DNA from: DATARR01 sp044868005
Lineage (GTDB): Bacteria; Acidobacteriota; Thermoanaerobaculia; Multivoradales; UBA5704
Length of the DNA: 64,000 nt
Reading direction: 5' to 3'
NCBI GenBank assembly: GCA_044868005.1
Contig: JBIOVX010000285.1
Location: 11,082 to 75,081, forward strand
A program made the translations under genes and the position numbers. How positions within the stretch are numbered: the stretch's first letter is position 1; each line of letters opens with the position of its first letter. The notes beneath the pieces are model-generated. The model worked only from the letters and a program-made list of their open reading frames with translations. It was not told where the DNA came from and ran no database searches. Positions 40,370 to 48,912 of the stretch are shown piece by piece.

Positions 40370-41833
40370 ATGGCTGACCCCGTCGAAACCTTCCTTTCCC
40401 GCCTGTCCGGGAACGGCCCGGCGCCACAGATCTGCCTGGTGCACGGCGATCTGGTGCTGGCCGAGCCGGCCGCGCGTCGCGTCGCCGAGGCCCTGGCGCG
40501 GGCCGCCGGCCTCCCTCCCGAGGCGGTCGAGATCCACCGCCGCCCGCCGTCGCTCTCTCCGCTGTTGCAGGACCTCCGCACCTACTCGCTCTTTGCCGCC
40601 GGCAAGGTGCTGCTGGCGACCGGCTCCGCCGTGCTCGCGGACCGCGGCGCCGCCGGCGAGCTGATCGACGACGCGGCCGAGGTCGTTCCCCTCGCCGGCG
40701 CCGGGCAGCCGCTCGCCGTCCGCGAGCGGCTGGCGGCTTCGCGCCTGCTCCAGGCGCTCCATCTCTTCGACCTGGACCCTTACGCCGGCCCGCCCGAGCG
40801 CGTGCTCGCCGAGCTGCCGGCCTGGGTGCTGGAGGGAGGCAAGGCGCGCCGGGGCGGCGGCCGCGGGCGCGGCAAGCGCCAGGTGGAGGACCTCCGCGCC
40901 GGGCTCGCCGGCCTGCTCGAGGCGGCCCGCCGCGAGGAGCTGCAAGGCTCGGCCGAAGGCGACCTCTCGGTGTTGGCGGAGATCATCCGCGGCGGCCTGC
41001 CGCCGGGGCACGCCCTGGTGCTCGCCGAGAGCGCGGTGGCCGCGGACCATCCGCTCGTCCGTCTCCTCGCGGAGCGCGACGCCGTGCTGGAGGTGGGCCG
41101 GGTGGAATCCGAGCGGGGAGGCTGGCAGGGGCTCGACCTGCTCGCCGCCGAGCTCGCCCGTCAGACCGGCGTCGGTATCGCCGCGGACGCCCTGCCGGAG
41201 CTCGCCCGCCGCACCCTGCGCCAGGAGAGCGACAACCGGGGTCGGTCGACCGGCGGCGTCGACGCGGATTCGACGGCGCGCTTCGCCGCCGAGTACCGCA
41301 AGCTCGCCAATCTCTCGGAAGGAAAGATCGACCGCCGGCTGGTCGAAAGCGCGGTGGAAGACCGGGGGGAGGAGGACGTCTGGCAGCTCCTGGACGCCAT
41401 CGCGGCCGGGCGCGGCGGCGAGGCCCTCGCCCGGCTCCGCCGCCTGCTGGGCTCGGCGGAGGATCCGCTCGCCGCACGGCTCACCTTCTTCTCGCTCCTC
41501 TCCTCCTTCTGCCGCCAGCTCGTCGCCGTGCGCGGCATGATGCGCGTGGCGCGCATCCCTCCGGGGGAGGCCAACTACGGCCGTTTCAAAAACAGTCACG
41601 CCGCGGCTCTCCAGGGGGAGATCCCGACCGGCGGCAAGAACCCCCTCGCCGGCCTCCACCCCTTCCGGCTGCACCGCGCCTATCTCGCCGCTTGCCGTTT
41701 GCCCGAGCCGCTGCTGGCGCGGCTCCCGGCGGACCTGCTGGAGACCGAGCTGCAGCTCAAAGGGGAGAGTGACGACCCCGACGTAGCCCTGGCGCGCCTG
41801 GTGGCCCATCTGAGCCAGCCGGGGCGGCGCTAA
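40370..41833 (+). CDS. holA: DNA polymerase III delta subunit (HolA-like)
   Basis: 487 aa from ATG 40370. N-terminal domain I has ICLVHGDLVLAEPAARRVAE (usual YLLYGEDxFLxxE) and LLQDLRTYSLFAAGKVLLA. The C-terminal domain has LLDAIAAGRGGEALARLRRL and LFSLLSSFCRQLVAVR-type helices. It is longer than usual because of an insert with a basic Gly/Arg/Lys stretch near residues 155-170 (GGGRGRGKR). It should load the beta clamp as part of the clamp-loader complex. Its stop is followed at once by the converging radical-SAM-like gene. Confidence 0.85.
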   Translation: MADPVETFLSRLSGNGPAPQICLVHGDLVLAEPAARRVAEALARAAGLPPEAVEIHRRPPSLSPLLQDLRTYSLFAAGKVLLATGSAVLADRGAAGELIDDAAEVVPLAGAGQPLAVRERLAASRLLQALHLFDLDPYAGPPERVLAELPAWVLEGGKARRGGGRGRGKRQVEDLRAGLAGLLEAARREELQGSAEGDLSVLAEIIRGGLPPGHALVLAESAVAADHPLVRLLAERDAVLEVGRVESERGGWQGLDLLAAELARQTGVGIAADALPELARRTLRQESDNRGRSTGGVDADSTARFAAEYRKLANLSEGKIDRRLVESAVEDRGEEDVWQLLDAIAAGRGGEALARLRRLLGSAEDPLAARLTFFSLLSSFCRQLVAVRGMMRVARIPPGEANYGRFKNSHAAALQGEIPTGGKNPLAGLHPFRLHRAYLAACRLPEPLLARLPADLLETELQLKGESDDPDVALARLVAHLSQPGRR

Positions 41834-42420
41834 CCGCGTCCCGCCGCCCGCCGAGGGAACCCGTACTCCAACCGCAGGCGCCGGAAGGTGGAGACCAGAG
41901 AGGCCCGCTCGGCGCGGCGCAGCGCCTCGGCACCGATCTCCACGTCGAGGGCCTCGGCCTCCCGCGCTTCTTCCAGGAGGAAGCGGAGGATCTCCTCGCC
42001 GCCGTGGCTCCCCGGCGCCAGCGAGAGAAGGACGCTCGTCGCGATCCTCTCCGCCGCCAGGCCGCGGACCGCCCGCATCCGCGGCTCCGGATCGTCCGTC
42101 TTCGTCATCGGAACAACCATTCGCACGGCGACCGAATGCCGCCGGTCCAGCTCCACCAGCAGGTCGAGCTCGCGCAGGATGCGGGGAGTGCCGGTGGTGA
42201 TCGCGATCTCCAGCCCTTCTTCGCGCAGGAGGGCTCGCCGGAGAGGGTTCTCCTCCCTGCGTCCGGCCGCCGGCTCATAGGGATGGGCCGCCGTGCCGAG
42301 CGCGATCGGCTCCCGGCGGAGGGCCGCCCTGCGGAGCCTGCGTTCGAGCGCCGCTCCGGGATCGGGCTGCAAGGAGGGGGAGAGGACGAAGAGGAGCGGA
42401 AGCGTCGCCTGGTTGAACAT
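41830..42420 (-). CDS. SPL/Rv2578c-type radical SAM relative lacking the FeS cluster segment
   Basis: 196 aa. Residues ~35-140 match the core of Rv2578c-like radical SAM proteins: REPIALGTAAHPYEP (family GTaTDPYQP), LEIAITTGTPRILRELDLL (family iTKSxLIlRDlDLL) and PRMRAVRGLAAERIATSVLL. The usual N-terminal CxxxCxxC that binds the 4Fe-4S cluster is absent; the reading frame simply starts at MFNQATLPLLFVL. No upstream frame supplies the motif before mutM. It may be truncated or may have a cluster-independent role. Confidence 0.7.
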   Translation of the reverse strand: MFNQATLPLLFVLSPSLQPDPGAALERRLRRAALRREPIALGTAAHPYEPAAGRREENPLRRALLREEGLEIAITTGTPRILRELDLLVELDRRHSVAVRMVVPMTKTDDPEPRMRAVRGLAAERIATSVLLSLAPGSHGGEEILRFLLEEAREAEALDVEIGAEALRRAERASLVSTFRRLRLEYGFPRRAAGRG

Positions 42421-42488
42421 GTTACGCTCTTTTTACGCCGGCCGCCGGAACCTGTCAAGCGTCTCTTCAATCCAGAATCCGAAGTCCG

Positions 42489-42562
42489 CAAAGGACAGCA
42501 GGGACACCAAGGACAGGAACTCAGCGAACGGTCTCTGTCCTTGGTGTCCTTGCAGTCCTTTG
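42489..42562. repeat. Large inverted repeat upstream of mutM
   Basis: Two 28-nt arms (42489-42516 and 42535-42562) are complementary with two mismatches around an 18-nt loop. Each arm contains the internal repeat AAGGACA/AAGGACAG. It sits between the start of the radical-SAM-like gene and mutM, so it is transcribed in the leader of one or both; it might be a dispersed hairpin element. Confidence 0.75.
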
Positions 42563-42580
42563 GGTCCTTTCCGGTGAAGG

Positions 42581-42586
42581 TACAAT
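42581..42586 (+). promoter_or_regulatory. -10 box of mutM, leaderless type
   Basis: TACAAT lies only 5 nt before the ATG at 42592. There is no Shine-Dalgarno. A weak TTTGGG near 42560 could serve as -35. Confidence 0.5.
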
Positions 42587-42591
42587 GCGCC

Positions 42592-43416
42592 ATGCCCGAG
42601 CTGCCCGAGGTCGAGGTCTTGCGACGCAGTCTGGAGCCGCACCTGGTGGGCGACCGGATCGAGCGCGTCGAGGTGCTGAACCCGGCGTTGCGGGAGCCCG
42701 TGGAGACGGCACGGCTGCGGCGCGCCGTCCAGGGGCGGCAGGTGACGGCGCTGCGCCGGCGCTCGAAGTACCTGCTGATCGATCTCGAGGGTGGACGGAC
42801 GGTGGCGATCCATCTCGGCATGAGCGGCCGCTTGACGCTGGTGCCGGCGGCAGCTCCTCGCGAGCTTCACGAGCATGTGGCGTTTCACCTGCGCTCCGGG
42901 CGCCGGCTGCGCCTGCGGGACCCGCGGCGGTTCGGGCTGGTCTTCGCCCTGCCGGCGGCGGATCTCGCGGCCGATCCGCACTTCGCGCACCTCGGCGTCG
43001 AGCCGCTGGAGTCCGGGTTCTCCGGCGAGCTGCTGGCCGGCGCGGCGGCCGGCCGGCGCGGACCGGTCAAGGCCTTCCTGATGGACGCTCAGGTGGTGGT
43101 CGGGGTGGGGAACATCTACGCCTCCGAGGCGCTGTACCGGGCCGGCATCCATCCCGCCCGCTCCGTATCGCGGATCTCCGCCGAGCGCTGGGAGCGCATC
43201 GCGGCGTCCGTGGTGGCGGTGCTCCGGCAGGCCATCTCCCAGGGCGGCACGACCCTCAACGACTTCGCCGACGGCGAGGGACGGAGCGGCTACTTCCAGG
43301 TCTCGCTCTCGGTCTACGATCGCGAGGGCTCTCCCTGCCTGGCGTGCGGCCGGCCGGTGCGCCGCCTCGTCCAGTCCGGCCGCAGCACCTATTACTGCCC
43401 GCGCTGCCAGCGATGA
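42592..43416 (+). CDS. mutM: Formamidopyrimidine-DNA glycosylase
   Basis: 274 aa, start MPELPEVE with the catalytic Pro at position 1 of the mature protein (PELPE). K58 equivalent is in RRRSKYLLIDL, the H2TH region is MDAQVVVGVGNIYASEALYR, and the C-terminal zinc finger is CLACGRPVRR...YYCPRCQR. All catalytic features are intact. It removes 8-oxoguanine and Fapy lesions and cleaves the AP site. udk follows after 49 bp. Confidence 0.97.
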   Translation: MPELPEVEVLRRSLEPHLVGDRIERVEVLNPALREPVETARLRRAVQGRQVTALRRRSKYLLIDLEGGRTVAIHLGMSGRLTLVPAAAPRELHEHVAFHLRSGRRLRLRDPRRFGLVFALPAADLAADPHFAHLGVEPLESGFSGELLAGAAAGRRGPVKAFLMDAQVVVGVGNIYASEALYRAGIHPARSVSRISAERWERIAASVVAVLRQAISQGGTTLNDFADGEGRSGYFQVSLSVYDREGSPCLACGRPVRRLVQSGRSTYYCPRCQR

Positions 43417-43465
43417 CCTTCAGCCGGATAGAATCCTCTCCACCTTCGGCTGAACGGAGCCCCTC

Positions 43466-44134
43466 ATGATCGAGACCGTGCCGCAACTGGACCCTCTCGT
43501 CTCGGCGTTGAAGTTCAAGCCCTGCATCCTGGGTGTCGCGGGAGGCACCGGCTCCGGCAAGACGACGGTGGCGCGCGCCATCCTCGAAGCCGTCGGCGAG
43601 GAGCGCATCACTTTCATCGAGCAGGACAGCTACTACCGCGACATCGACTGGCGGAGCGAGGCCGAGCTGCTGCACCACAACTTCGACCACCCGTCGGCCC
43701 TCGACAACGAGCTGCTCGTCTCGCATCTCGCCGCCCTCAAGGCGGGGCATCCCATCGAGGTGCCGATCTACGACTTCGTGCGCCACCGCCGCACGGCGCG
43801 CACCCGCCGGGTGTCGCCCCAGCCGGTGATCCTCCTCGAGGGCATCCTGATCTTCGTCGAGGCCGGCCTGCGCGAGCTGCTGGATTTCAAGATCTACGTC
43901 GACACCGATCCGGACCTGCGGCTCATCCGCCGCCTGGGCCGGGACATGGCCGAGCGCGGCCGCACGGTGCAGGACGTGCTGCGCCAATACCTGGAGACGG
44001 TACGCCCCATGCACCTGGAGTTCGTCGAGCCGTCCAAGCGCTGGGCGGACGTCATCATCCCGGAAGGCGGCGAGAACCGCGTGGCGCTGGAGATGGTGAT
44101 CGCGCACGTGCAGCAGCTCCTCGGAGGCCGCTGA
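43466..44134 (+). CDS. udk: Uridine kinase
   Basis: 222 aa. P-loop GVAGGTGSGKTT (residues ~25-36), FIEQDSYYRD, NFDHPSALDNELL, YDFVRHRRTART and ILLEGILIF, as in Udk. It phosphorylates uridine and cytidine using ATP or GTP in pyrimidine salvage. Full length. The next gene starts 3 bp later with GTG, so they are co-transcribed. Confidence 0.96.
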   Translation: MIETVPQLDPLVSALKFKPCILGVAGGTGSGKTTVARAILEAVGEERITFIEQDSYYRDIDWRSEAELLHHNFDHPSALDNELLVSHLAALKAGHPIEVPIYDFVRHRRTARTRRVSPQPVILLEGILIFVEAGLRELLDFKIYVDTDPDLRLIRRLGRDMAERGRTVQDVLRQYLETVRPMHLEFVEPSKRWADVIIPEGGENRVALEMVIAHVQQLLGGR

Positions 44135-44137
44135 GCC

Positions 44138-44542
44138 GTGCCCTCCTACCTGCTGCGCGTAGGGGTGCGCTTCGAGGCGGCGCACCACCTCACCTCGTAC
44201 AAGGGGGCCCCCGAGCCCGTCCACGGCCACTCCTGGCGGGTGGAGGCGGCTCTGGAGGCCCCGGCGCTGGACGCCGAGGGCATGGCCTTCGATTTCGTCG
44301 CGGTGCAGGGAGCGCTGCGCGAGCTGGCCTCGCGGCTCGACCATCGCGACATCAACGGCGTTCCTCCCTTCGACCGCACGAGCCCGACGACCGAGCGCAT
44401 CGCCGCCTGGTTCTTCGCCGGCCTCCGCGAGCGGCTGCCGGAGGCGCCCCTCGCCGAGGTCACCGTGTGGGAAGGTCCCGACTGCTCGGCGACGTACCGG
44501 GAACACGGACGCGCACGGACAGACACGGACGGACAAGGATGA
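44138..44542 (+). CDS. 6-pyruvoyltetrahydropterin synthase homologue, PTPS-III type
   Basis: 134 aa, GTG start. Zinc ligands are in VRFEAAHHL and VHGHSW; the catalytic Asp/His pair is in LDHRDIN and the substrate motif is SPTTERIAAWF. The residues before HGH read EPVHGH: the QueD/PTPS-II Cys (CxxxHGH) is absent and a Glu stands in the ExxHGH position. This signature defines PTPS-III, which converts dihydroneopterin triphosphate to the folate precursor hydroxymethyldihydropterin in bacteria lacking FolB. The last ~10 residues (RARTDTDGQG) come from a CACGGAC repeat and are not family sequence. Confidence 0.85.
   Translation: MPSYLLRVGVRFEAAHHLTSYKGAPEPVHGHSWRVEAALEAPALDAEGMAFDFVAVQGALRELASRLDHRDINGVPPFDRTSPTTERIAAWFFAGLRERLPEAPLAEVTVWEGPDCSATYREHGRARTDTDGQG
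44505..44538. repeat. Short CACGGAC repeat at 3' end of pterin gene
   Basis: CACGGAC recurs four times with spacing of 7-10 bp (44505-44538), including CACGGACAGACACGGACGGAC. It encodes the non-conserved C-terminus of the PTPS-like protein. Confidence 0.5.
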
Positions 44543-44592
44543 GCTCGGCGCCTTGACAGCCGTCCCTCCCCAAAGCTAGCGTCCCGCCATCC

Positions 44593-45525
44593 ATGAAAAT
44601 AAAACGAGCCCTACCGCCGATCGCGCTCGCCGCCGCTGCGCTCGCCGCCGGTTGCGGCGGCAAGCACACTCCCGTGGCCAAAGTACAGGTGGAACCCCAG
44701 AAGGTTCGCCTCGCCTTCGCCCAGGCGCAGGAGCTGCACCTCACCTGGACGCCCATGGCGGCCCTCGACAGCGAGCAGCCGACCGTCTTCGTCCATCTGC
44801 TCGACGACCGGAAAAAGGTGGTCCGCACCTTCGATCATGCCTTCCCCGAGCGCTGGCGTGAGGGCACGCCGGTCTCCTACGACATCAAGCTCTACCAGTC
44901 CGCCATGGCGCCGCCGCTCCCCGCCGGCAAGTACGCGGTGACGCTCGGCCTCTACGGCAAGGACGGCAAGCGCTGGGCGCTCGACGGCCTGGGCGAGTCG
45001 GTAGGCCGCGACGAGTACAAGGTCGGCGAGGTCGAGGCGCCGGCCCAGAAGCCGAACCTGCGGTTCGCCTTCTCGCCCGTGTGGCAGCCGCTCGAGCCCG
45101 GCGGCGACCGCCAGGTGCTGGCGCGCCGCTGGATGGCCGAGCGGGGCATGGTGCGCCTGGTCAACCAGCACGGTCCGGGCACGGTGTGGATGGTCGTGCA
45201 GATCCCGCAGACCCAATCGCCGGACTACAAGCTGGTCCTCGATCCCGGCGCCACCGCGCCTTCCGTGCGGGCCCTCGGCAGTTGCGGCGGCACCGAGATG
45301 GCCCTCACCGGCCCGGGCCTTCACGAGCTCGAGCTGGCGTTGGAACCGCCGCCGCCGGGCGGTTTCTGCCGCGTCCTGCTGACCTCCAACTTCATGCTCG
45401 AGCCGACGACCGTGGGGAAGAAGCGCTCCGTCTCGCTGGAGAACATCGCCTGGATTCCCCGCGGCGGCGCCCGGCGGGCGCGGCGGCAGGCGGGCGCGGC
45501 GGCGACCCCGACGGCGCCGCAATGA
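44593..45525 (+). CDS. Putative lipoprotein, unknown function
   Basis: 310 aa. Signal peptide with lipobox LAAALAAGC (Cys ~21). The mature part is beta-rich with an N-terminal Ig-like domain (EPQKVRLAFAQAQELHLTWT, TVFVHLLDDRKKVVRTFDHA, PAGKYAVTLGLYGKDGKRWA) that resembles domains of glycosyltransferase-associated exported proteins, and a C-terminal domain with FSPVWQPLEPGGDRQVLARR and a Cys pair (LGSCGG, GGFCRVLL). The tail is Ala/Arg-rich. It lies between the pterin gene and the O-methyltransferase, probably in the same transcript. Confidence 0.8.
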   Translation: MKIKRALPPIALAAAALAAGCGGKHTPVAKVQVEPQKVRLAFAQAQELHLTWTPMAALDSEQPTVFVHLLDDRKKVVRTFDHAFPERWREGTPVSYDIKLYQSAMAPPLPAGKYAVTLGLYGKDGKRWALDGLGESVGRDEYKVGEVEAPAQKPNLRFAFSPVWQPLEPGGDRQVLARRWMAERGMVRLVNQHGPGTVWMVVQIPQTQSPDYKLVLDPGATAPSVRALGSCGGTEMALTGPGLHELELALEPPPPGGFCRVLLTSNFMLEPTTVGKKRSVSLENIAWIPRGGARRARRQAGAAATPTAPQ

Positions 45526-45544
45526 CCGCCCGCATGAAGCGCGC

Positions 45545-46213
45545 ATGAAGCGGAAGGAGACGATCCTCCGTCCCGAGCAGGAGGCCTATCTCGAGCGCCT
45601 GCTGCCGCCGCGGGATCCCCTCCTGCGGGAGATGGAGGAGCGGGCCGCCCGCGAGGACATCCCGATCTCCGACCCGGAAGTCGGCCGCCTGCTCGCCATC
45701 CTGGCGCGGTCGGCCGGAGCCCGCCTGATCCTGGAGATCGGCACCGCCATCGGCTATGGCGCGCTGGTCCTCGCGCGCGGCGCGCCGGAAGCCCGCGTGG
45801 TGTCCATCGATACGGATGCCGAGCGCCTGGCCACGGCGCGCCAGTACCTGGAGCGCGCCGGCGTCGCCGATCGCGTGGAGCTCGTCGAGGGCGCGGCGCT
45901 GGAGGTCCTCCACCGTCTCCAGGGACCGTTCGATCTCGTCTACCTCGACGCGGTGAAGACGGAGTACCGGCGCTATCTGGACCAGGTCCTGCCCAAGCTG
46001 CGGACCGGCGGCCTGATCGTCTGCGACAACCTGCTGTGGAGCGGGCGCGTGGCGGCGGGCGATCAGGATGCGGAGACCGAGGCCCTGCGCGCTTTCAACG
46101 GCTACCTGATGATGCACCCGCAGCTTCACGCCGTAGTGCTCCCCGTCGGCGACGGCCTCGGCGTGGCCACCAAGCTCAAGCCCACCGTCATGGAGATGGG
46201 CGGGCCGTTCTAG
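45545..46213 (+). CDS. Class I SAM-dependent O-methyltransferase (COMT-like)
   Basis: 222 aa. SAM motif LILEIGTAIGYGALVLARG, acidic VVSIDTDAERL, metal/substrate segment FDLVYLDAVKTEYRRYLDQV and LIVCDNLLWSGRVA match the caffeoyl-CoA/catechol O-methyltransferase family, which uses a divalent metal. The physiological substrate is unknown. Its stop TAG overlaps the stop of the converging kinase by the CTAG palindrome. Confidence 0.92.
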   Translation: MKRKETILRPEQEAYLERLLPPRDPLLREMEERAAREDIPISDPEVGRLLAILARSAGARLILEIGTAIGYGALVLARGAPEARVVSIDTDAERLATARQYLERAGVADRVELVEGAALEVLHRLQGPFDLVYLDAVKTEYRRYLDQVLPKLRTGGLIVCDNLLWSGRVAAGDQDAETEALRAFNGYLMMHPQLHAVVLPVGDGLGVATKLKPTVMEMGGPF

Positions 46214-48912
46214 CCCAGGGTCTTCCGCACCTCCTCCAGCCGGCGCCGCAGCTCGTAGGCGCTGGCCGGCCGCCGCGAGAGCGAGCGGTGGAGCGCCCCG
46301 CGGAAGAACTCGCCGAGATCCGCGGCGTGCTCGGGACAGACCTGCGCGAAATCCGGCACGCGGCCGGACTTGACGCGCTCCAGGATCTGTTGATCGGGAC
46401 CGCTGAACACCTTGCGGCCCAGCAGGGCTTCGTAGAGCACGATGGAGAGGCTCCAGAGATCGAAGGAGGTGTCCGCCGGCTCCCCCTTGAGCGCCTCGGG
46501 GGAGAGGTATGCGAGGGTGCCGGCGAAGCGGAGCCGGGGAGACAGGCTGGAGGCGGCCGCGTCCCTCCACACCGCGACGGCCGGCACGAGGTCGTCCTCC
46601 TCGTCTTCGCCGTCACCGTCCTCCCACTCCAGCTCCCTCTCGCGGCGCAGCTCGAACATGACGCCGGCGATGCCGAAGTCCATCAGCTTGGGAACGCCGT
46701 CCCGCGTATAGCCGATGTTGCTCGGCTTGATGTCGCGATGCAGGATGTCCGCGGCGTGGAGCTGGGCCAGGGCATCGGCCATGGCGATGCCGAGCTCGAT
46801 CGTCTCGACCGCCGGCAGCTGGCCCCTGGCGATGCGGTGAGCGAGCGTTCCCCCTTCGAGGATCTCCATCACCAGCATCGGCGTTCCCCGCCAGGTCTCC
46901 AGGCCGTAGATGGCGGCCAGGTGCGTGTGGGTCACGGCCGCCGCCGTCCGCGCTTCCCGCCGCAGCAGCATGGCCTCCTCGGGTGACACGCGGCGCAGGG
47001 TCTTGATGGCCACGTGGCGGCCGAGGGCGAGGTCGGCGCCGGCGTAGACGATGCCCATGCCGCCGATGCCGATGCGCTGCTCGAAGCGGAACTTGCCCGG
47101 CAGCACGTAAGGGACGTGCGCCGCCTCGAGCCGCCGGCTGCACGTGCCGCAGAAGACTGTGAAGGAGGGATGCAGCGCGCCGCACTTGGGACATTCCTTC
47201 GCAGTGTCGGCGGCGGCAGCGGGCAGTTGCGAGGGCGTCGCGTCCTCGGGGGGCGCCAGGGGATCGCGCCAGGAGCGCTGCGCCAGCGGCAGCGCCCGCC
47301 CCTGCTCCAGCTCGAGCACCCAGGCGGCGCTGCTGGCGATGGTGTGCAGGAGCTGGCGGTCCTCCTTGAGGAAAGGCAGCCCGCTCTTCTTGTCGCCGAG
47401 GCCGACCAGCCCGAGCAGCGAGCCGTCGCGCGCCAGGATCGGCACGATGAGCCGGAAGCCGCTGTCCACCAGCCAGTGCCGGTCCTTCTCCGGCAGCCGG
47501 AGCAGGGTCGAGTGGGGATTCTCGAGATCCATCTCCAGCGGATCGCTGGCGTTGGAGATGGTCAAGGCGAGGGGCGACGAGGCGTCCAGCTTCGGCGCGC
47601 GGTGCCGCGGATCGGCCAGCATCCCGGAGCGGGGATCGAGCACCAGCATGGCGATCCCTTCGAGATGGAGGGCGAGATCGATCTCCTGCGAGACCAGGCT
47701 GGCGAGAGCGGCGGATTCCTGGATGGAGCGGATGCGCTCGACGAGCAGCGTCAGGATCCGGCGCGCGTCGTACTGCTCGCGGAAGAAGCGGCGGTCGACG
47801 GCGTCGAGAAGGCGGCGCCGGTAGCGCAGTGCCGCTGCTCCGATGAGGATGATGGAGAGGAGCAGGTACACCCGGCCGCCGGAGAACAGCACGTCCAGGC
47901 GCTCGTCGCTGTGGAGATAGAGGTAGGCGCCGAGCACGACGCCGGGAACCACGGCGAGGAGGAGGACCGTGTAGCGGGCGAGAGCGTACTGCAGCGCCCG
48001 CCGGGCGATCAGCCGGACGTCGAGCACGTGCTGGACGAGGACGGCGTAGGGAATGGTGAACGGCAGGGTCAGGGCCGGCGCCAGCACGGCGCTGACGATC
48101 GCCACCTTGAGGCGCGGGTGGCGGAGGGTGAAGTCGCGATAGCCGAAAGCGAACAGCTCGAGCAGGACCTCAACCAGCATGGGGCCGAAGGTGAAGGTGA
48201 GCAGCCAGAGGAAGAGCCGGGCCCGGCGCTGCTCGGCCTTCTGCACGAAGCGGGCTTTCCACAGCAGCAGGAAGAAGGCCGCGCCGGTGAGCGCCATCCC
48301 GAGGCTGTAGTAGATCCCCTTTCCCCGCTGCGGGATGAACCCGGCGAGCGCCGCCCAGAGGCCGGAGGCTTCCGGCGCCTGCTGCGCCGCGAAGCGCAGG
48401 AGATTGGCCAGAAAGAGGAGCACGCCGACGGCCGCGCTGACGCGGACCCCGAGCTGGATCCACCGCCGGCTGGGAATCGACGGGGCCGGCTGCGGGAAAT
48501 CGCGTACGAACGCCCACAGGAAGTAAGCCATGAAGGCGTCCAGCTCCAGGGCATCGGCCAGCGCGAAAAGACCTCCCGCCCCGCCTTGAAGGTGGAGGTT
48601 GGTCAACGGCTTGTTGCACCAGGCCGTGGCGGTGACGAGAAAGAAACCGCCGAGCGCCAGCGCGCGCCGGTCCTCGCGGCCGCCGAGGAGAAGGAGGGCC
48701 GCCGTCGCACTGAAGGCGACGGCGAACAGTCCATAGAAAGCGTAAGGGAAGTAGATGTCGCGGCCGGCGGCGCGCTCATAGGTGAGAAAAAATGCGATCA
48801 ATCCCAGCGCCAGCTTGAAGGCAGCCAGCGGAGTAAGGACTCGCGTCGCCAACCGAGATCTCAGCACACGGCGGCGCTCGTTCAGGCCGGAGGCCCCGGC
48901 AGAGGCGGGCAC
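46210..48912 (-). CDS. Membrane GAF / zinc-ribbon / Ser-Thr protein kinase (copy 1)
   Basis: 900 aa from ATG 48912. About ten hydrophobic helices cover residues ~20-365 (for example FYGLFAVAFSATAALLLLGG and YTVLLLAVVPGVVLGAYLYL). A GAF-like domain follows (~385-560; GFRLIVPILARDGSLLGLVG, LLHTIASSAAWVLELEQGR). A zinc ribbon CPKCGALHPSFTVFCGTC leads into a complete Hanks kinase (~610-880): GIGGMGIVYAG, VAIKTLR, LHRDIKPSNIGY, MDFGIAGVM, and an activation segment with a very acidic insert (EDGDGEDEEDD). The GAF domain after a membrane sensor and the kinase at the C-terminus reverse the usual PknB order. It overlaps the end of the small gene upstream by 31 bp. An internal start nearer 48867 is possible. 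Confidence 0.9.
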   Translation of the reverse strand: MPASAGASGLNERRRVLRSRLATRVLTPLAAFKLALGLIAFFLTYERAAGRDIYFPYAFYGLFAVAFSATAALLLLGGREDRRALALGGFFLVTATAWCNKPLTNLHLQGGAGGLFALADALELDAFMAYFLWAFVRDFPQPAPSIPSRRWIQLGVRVSAAVGVLLFLANLLRFAAQQAPEASGLWAALAGFIPQRGKGIYYSLGMALTGAAFFLLLWKARFVQKAEQRRARLFLWLLTFTFGPMLVEVLLELFAFGYRDFTLRHPRLKVAIVSAVLAPALTLPFTIPYAVLVQHVLDVRLIARRALQYALARYTVLLLAVVPGVVLGAYLYLHSDERLDVLFSGGRVYLLLSIILIGAAALRYRRRLLDAVDRRFFREQYDARRILTLLVERIRSIQESAALASLVSQEIDLALHLEGIAMLVLDPRSGMLADPRHRAPKLDASSPLALTISNASDPLEMDLENPHSTLLRLPEKDRHWLVDSGFRLIVPILARDGSLLGLVGLGDKKSGLPFLKEDRQLLHTIASSAAWVLELEQGRALPLAQRSWRDPLAPPEDATPSQLPAAAADTAKECPKCGALHPSFTVFCGTCSRRLEAAHVPYVLPGKFRFEQRIGIGGMGIVYAGADLALGRHVAIKTLRRVSPEEAMLLRREARTAAAVTHTHLAAIYGLETWRGTPMLVMEILEGGTLAHRIARGQLPAVETIELGIAMADALAQLHAADILHRDIKPSNIGYTRDGVPKLMDFGIAGVMFELRRERELEWEDGDGEDEEDDLVPAVAVWRDAAASSLSPRLRFAGTLAYLSPEALKGEPADTSFDLWSLSIVLYEALLGRKVFSGPDQQILERVKSGRVPDFAQVCPEHAADLGEFFRGALHRSLSRRPASAYELRRRLEEVRKTLG

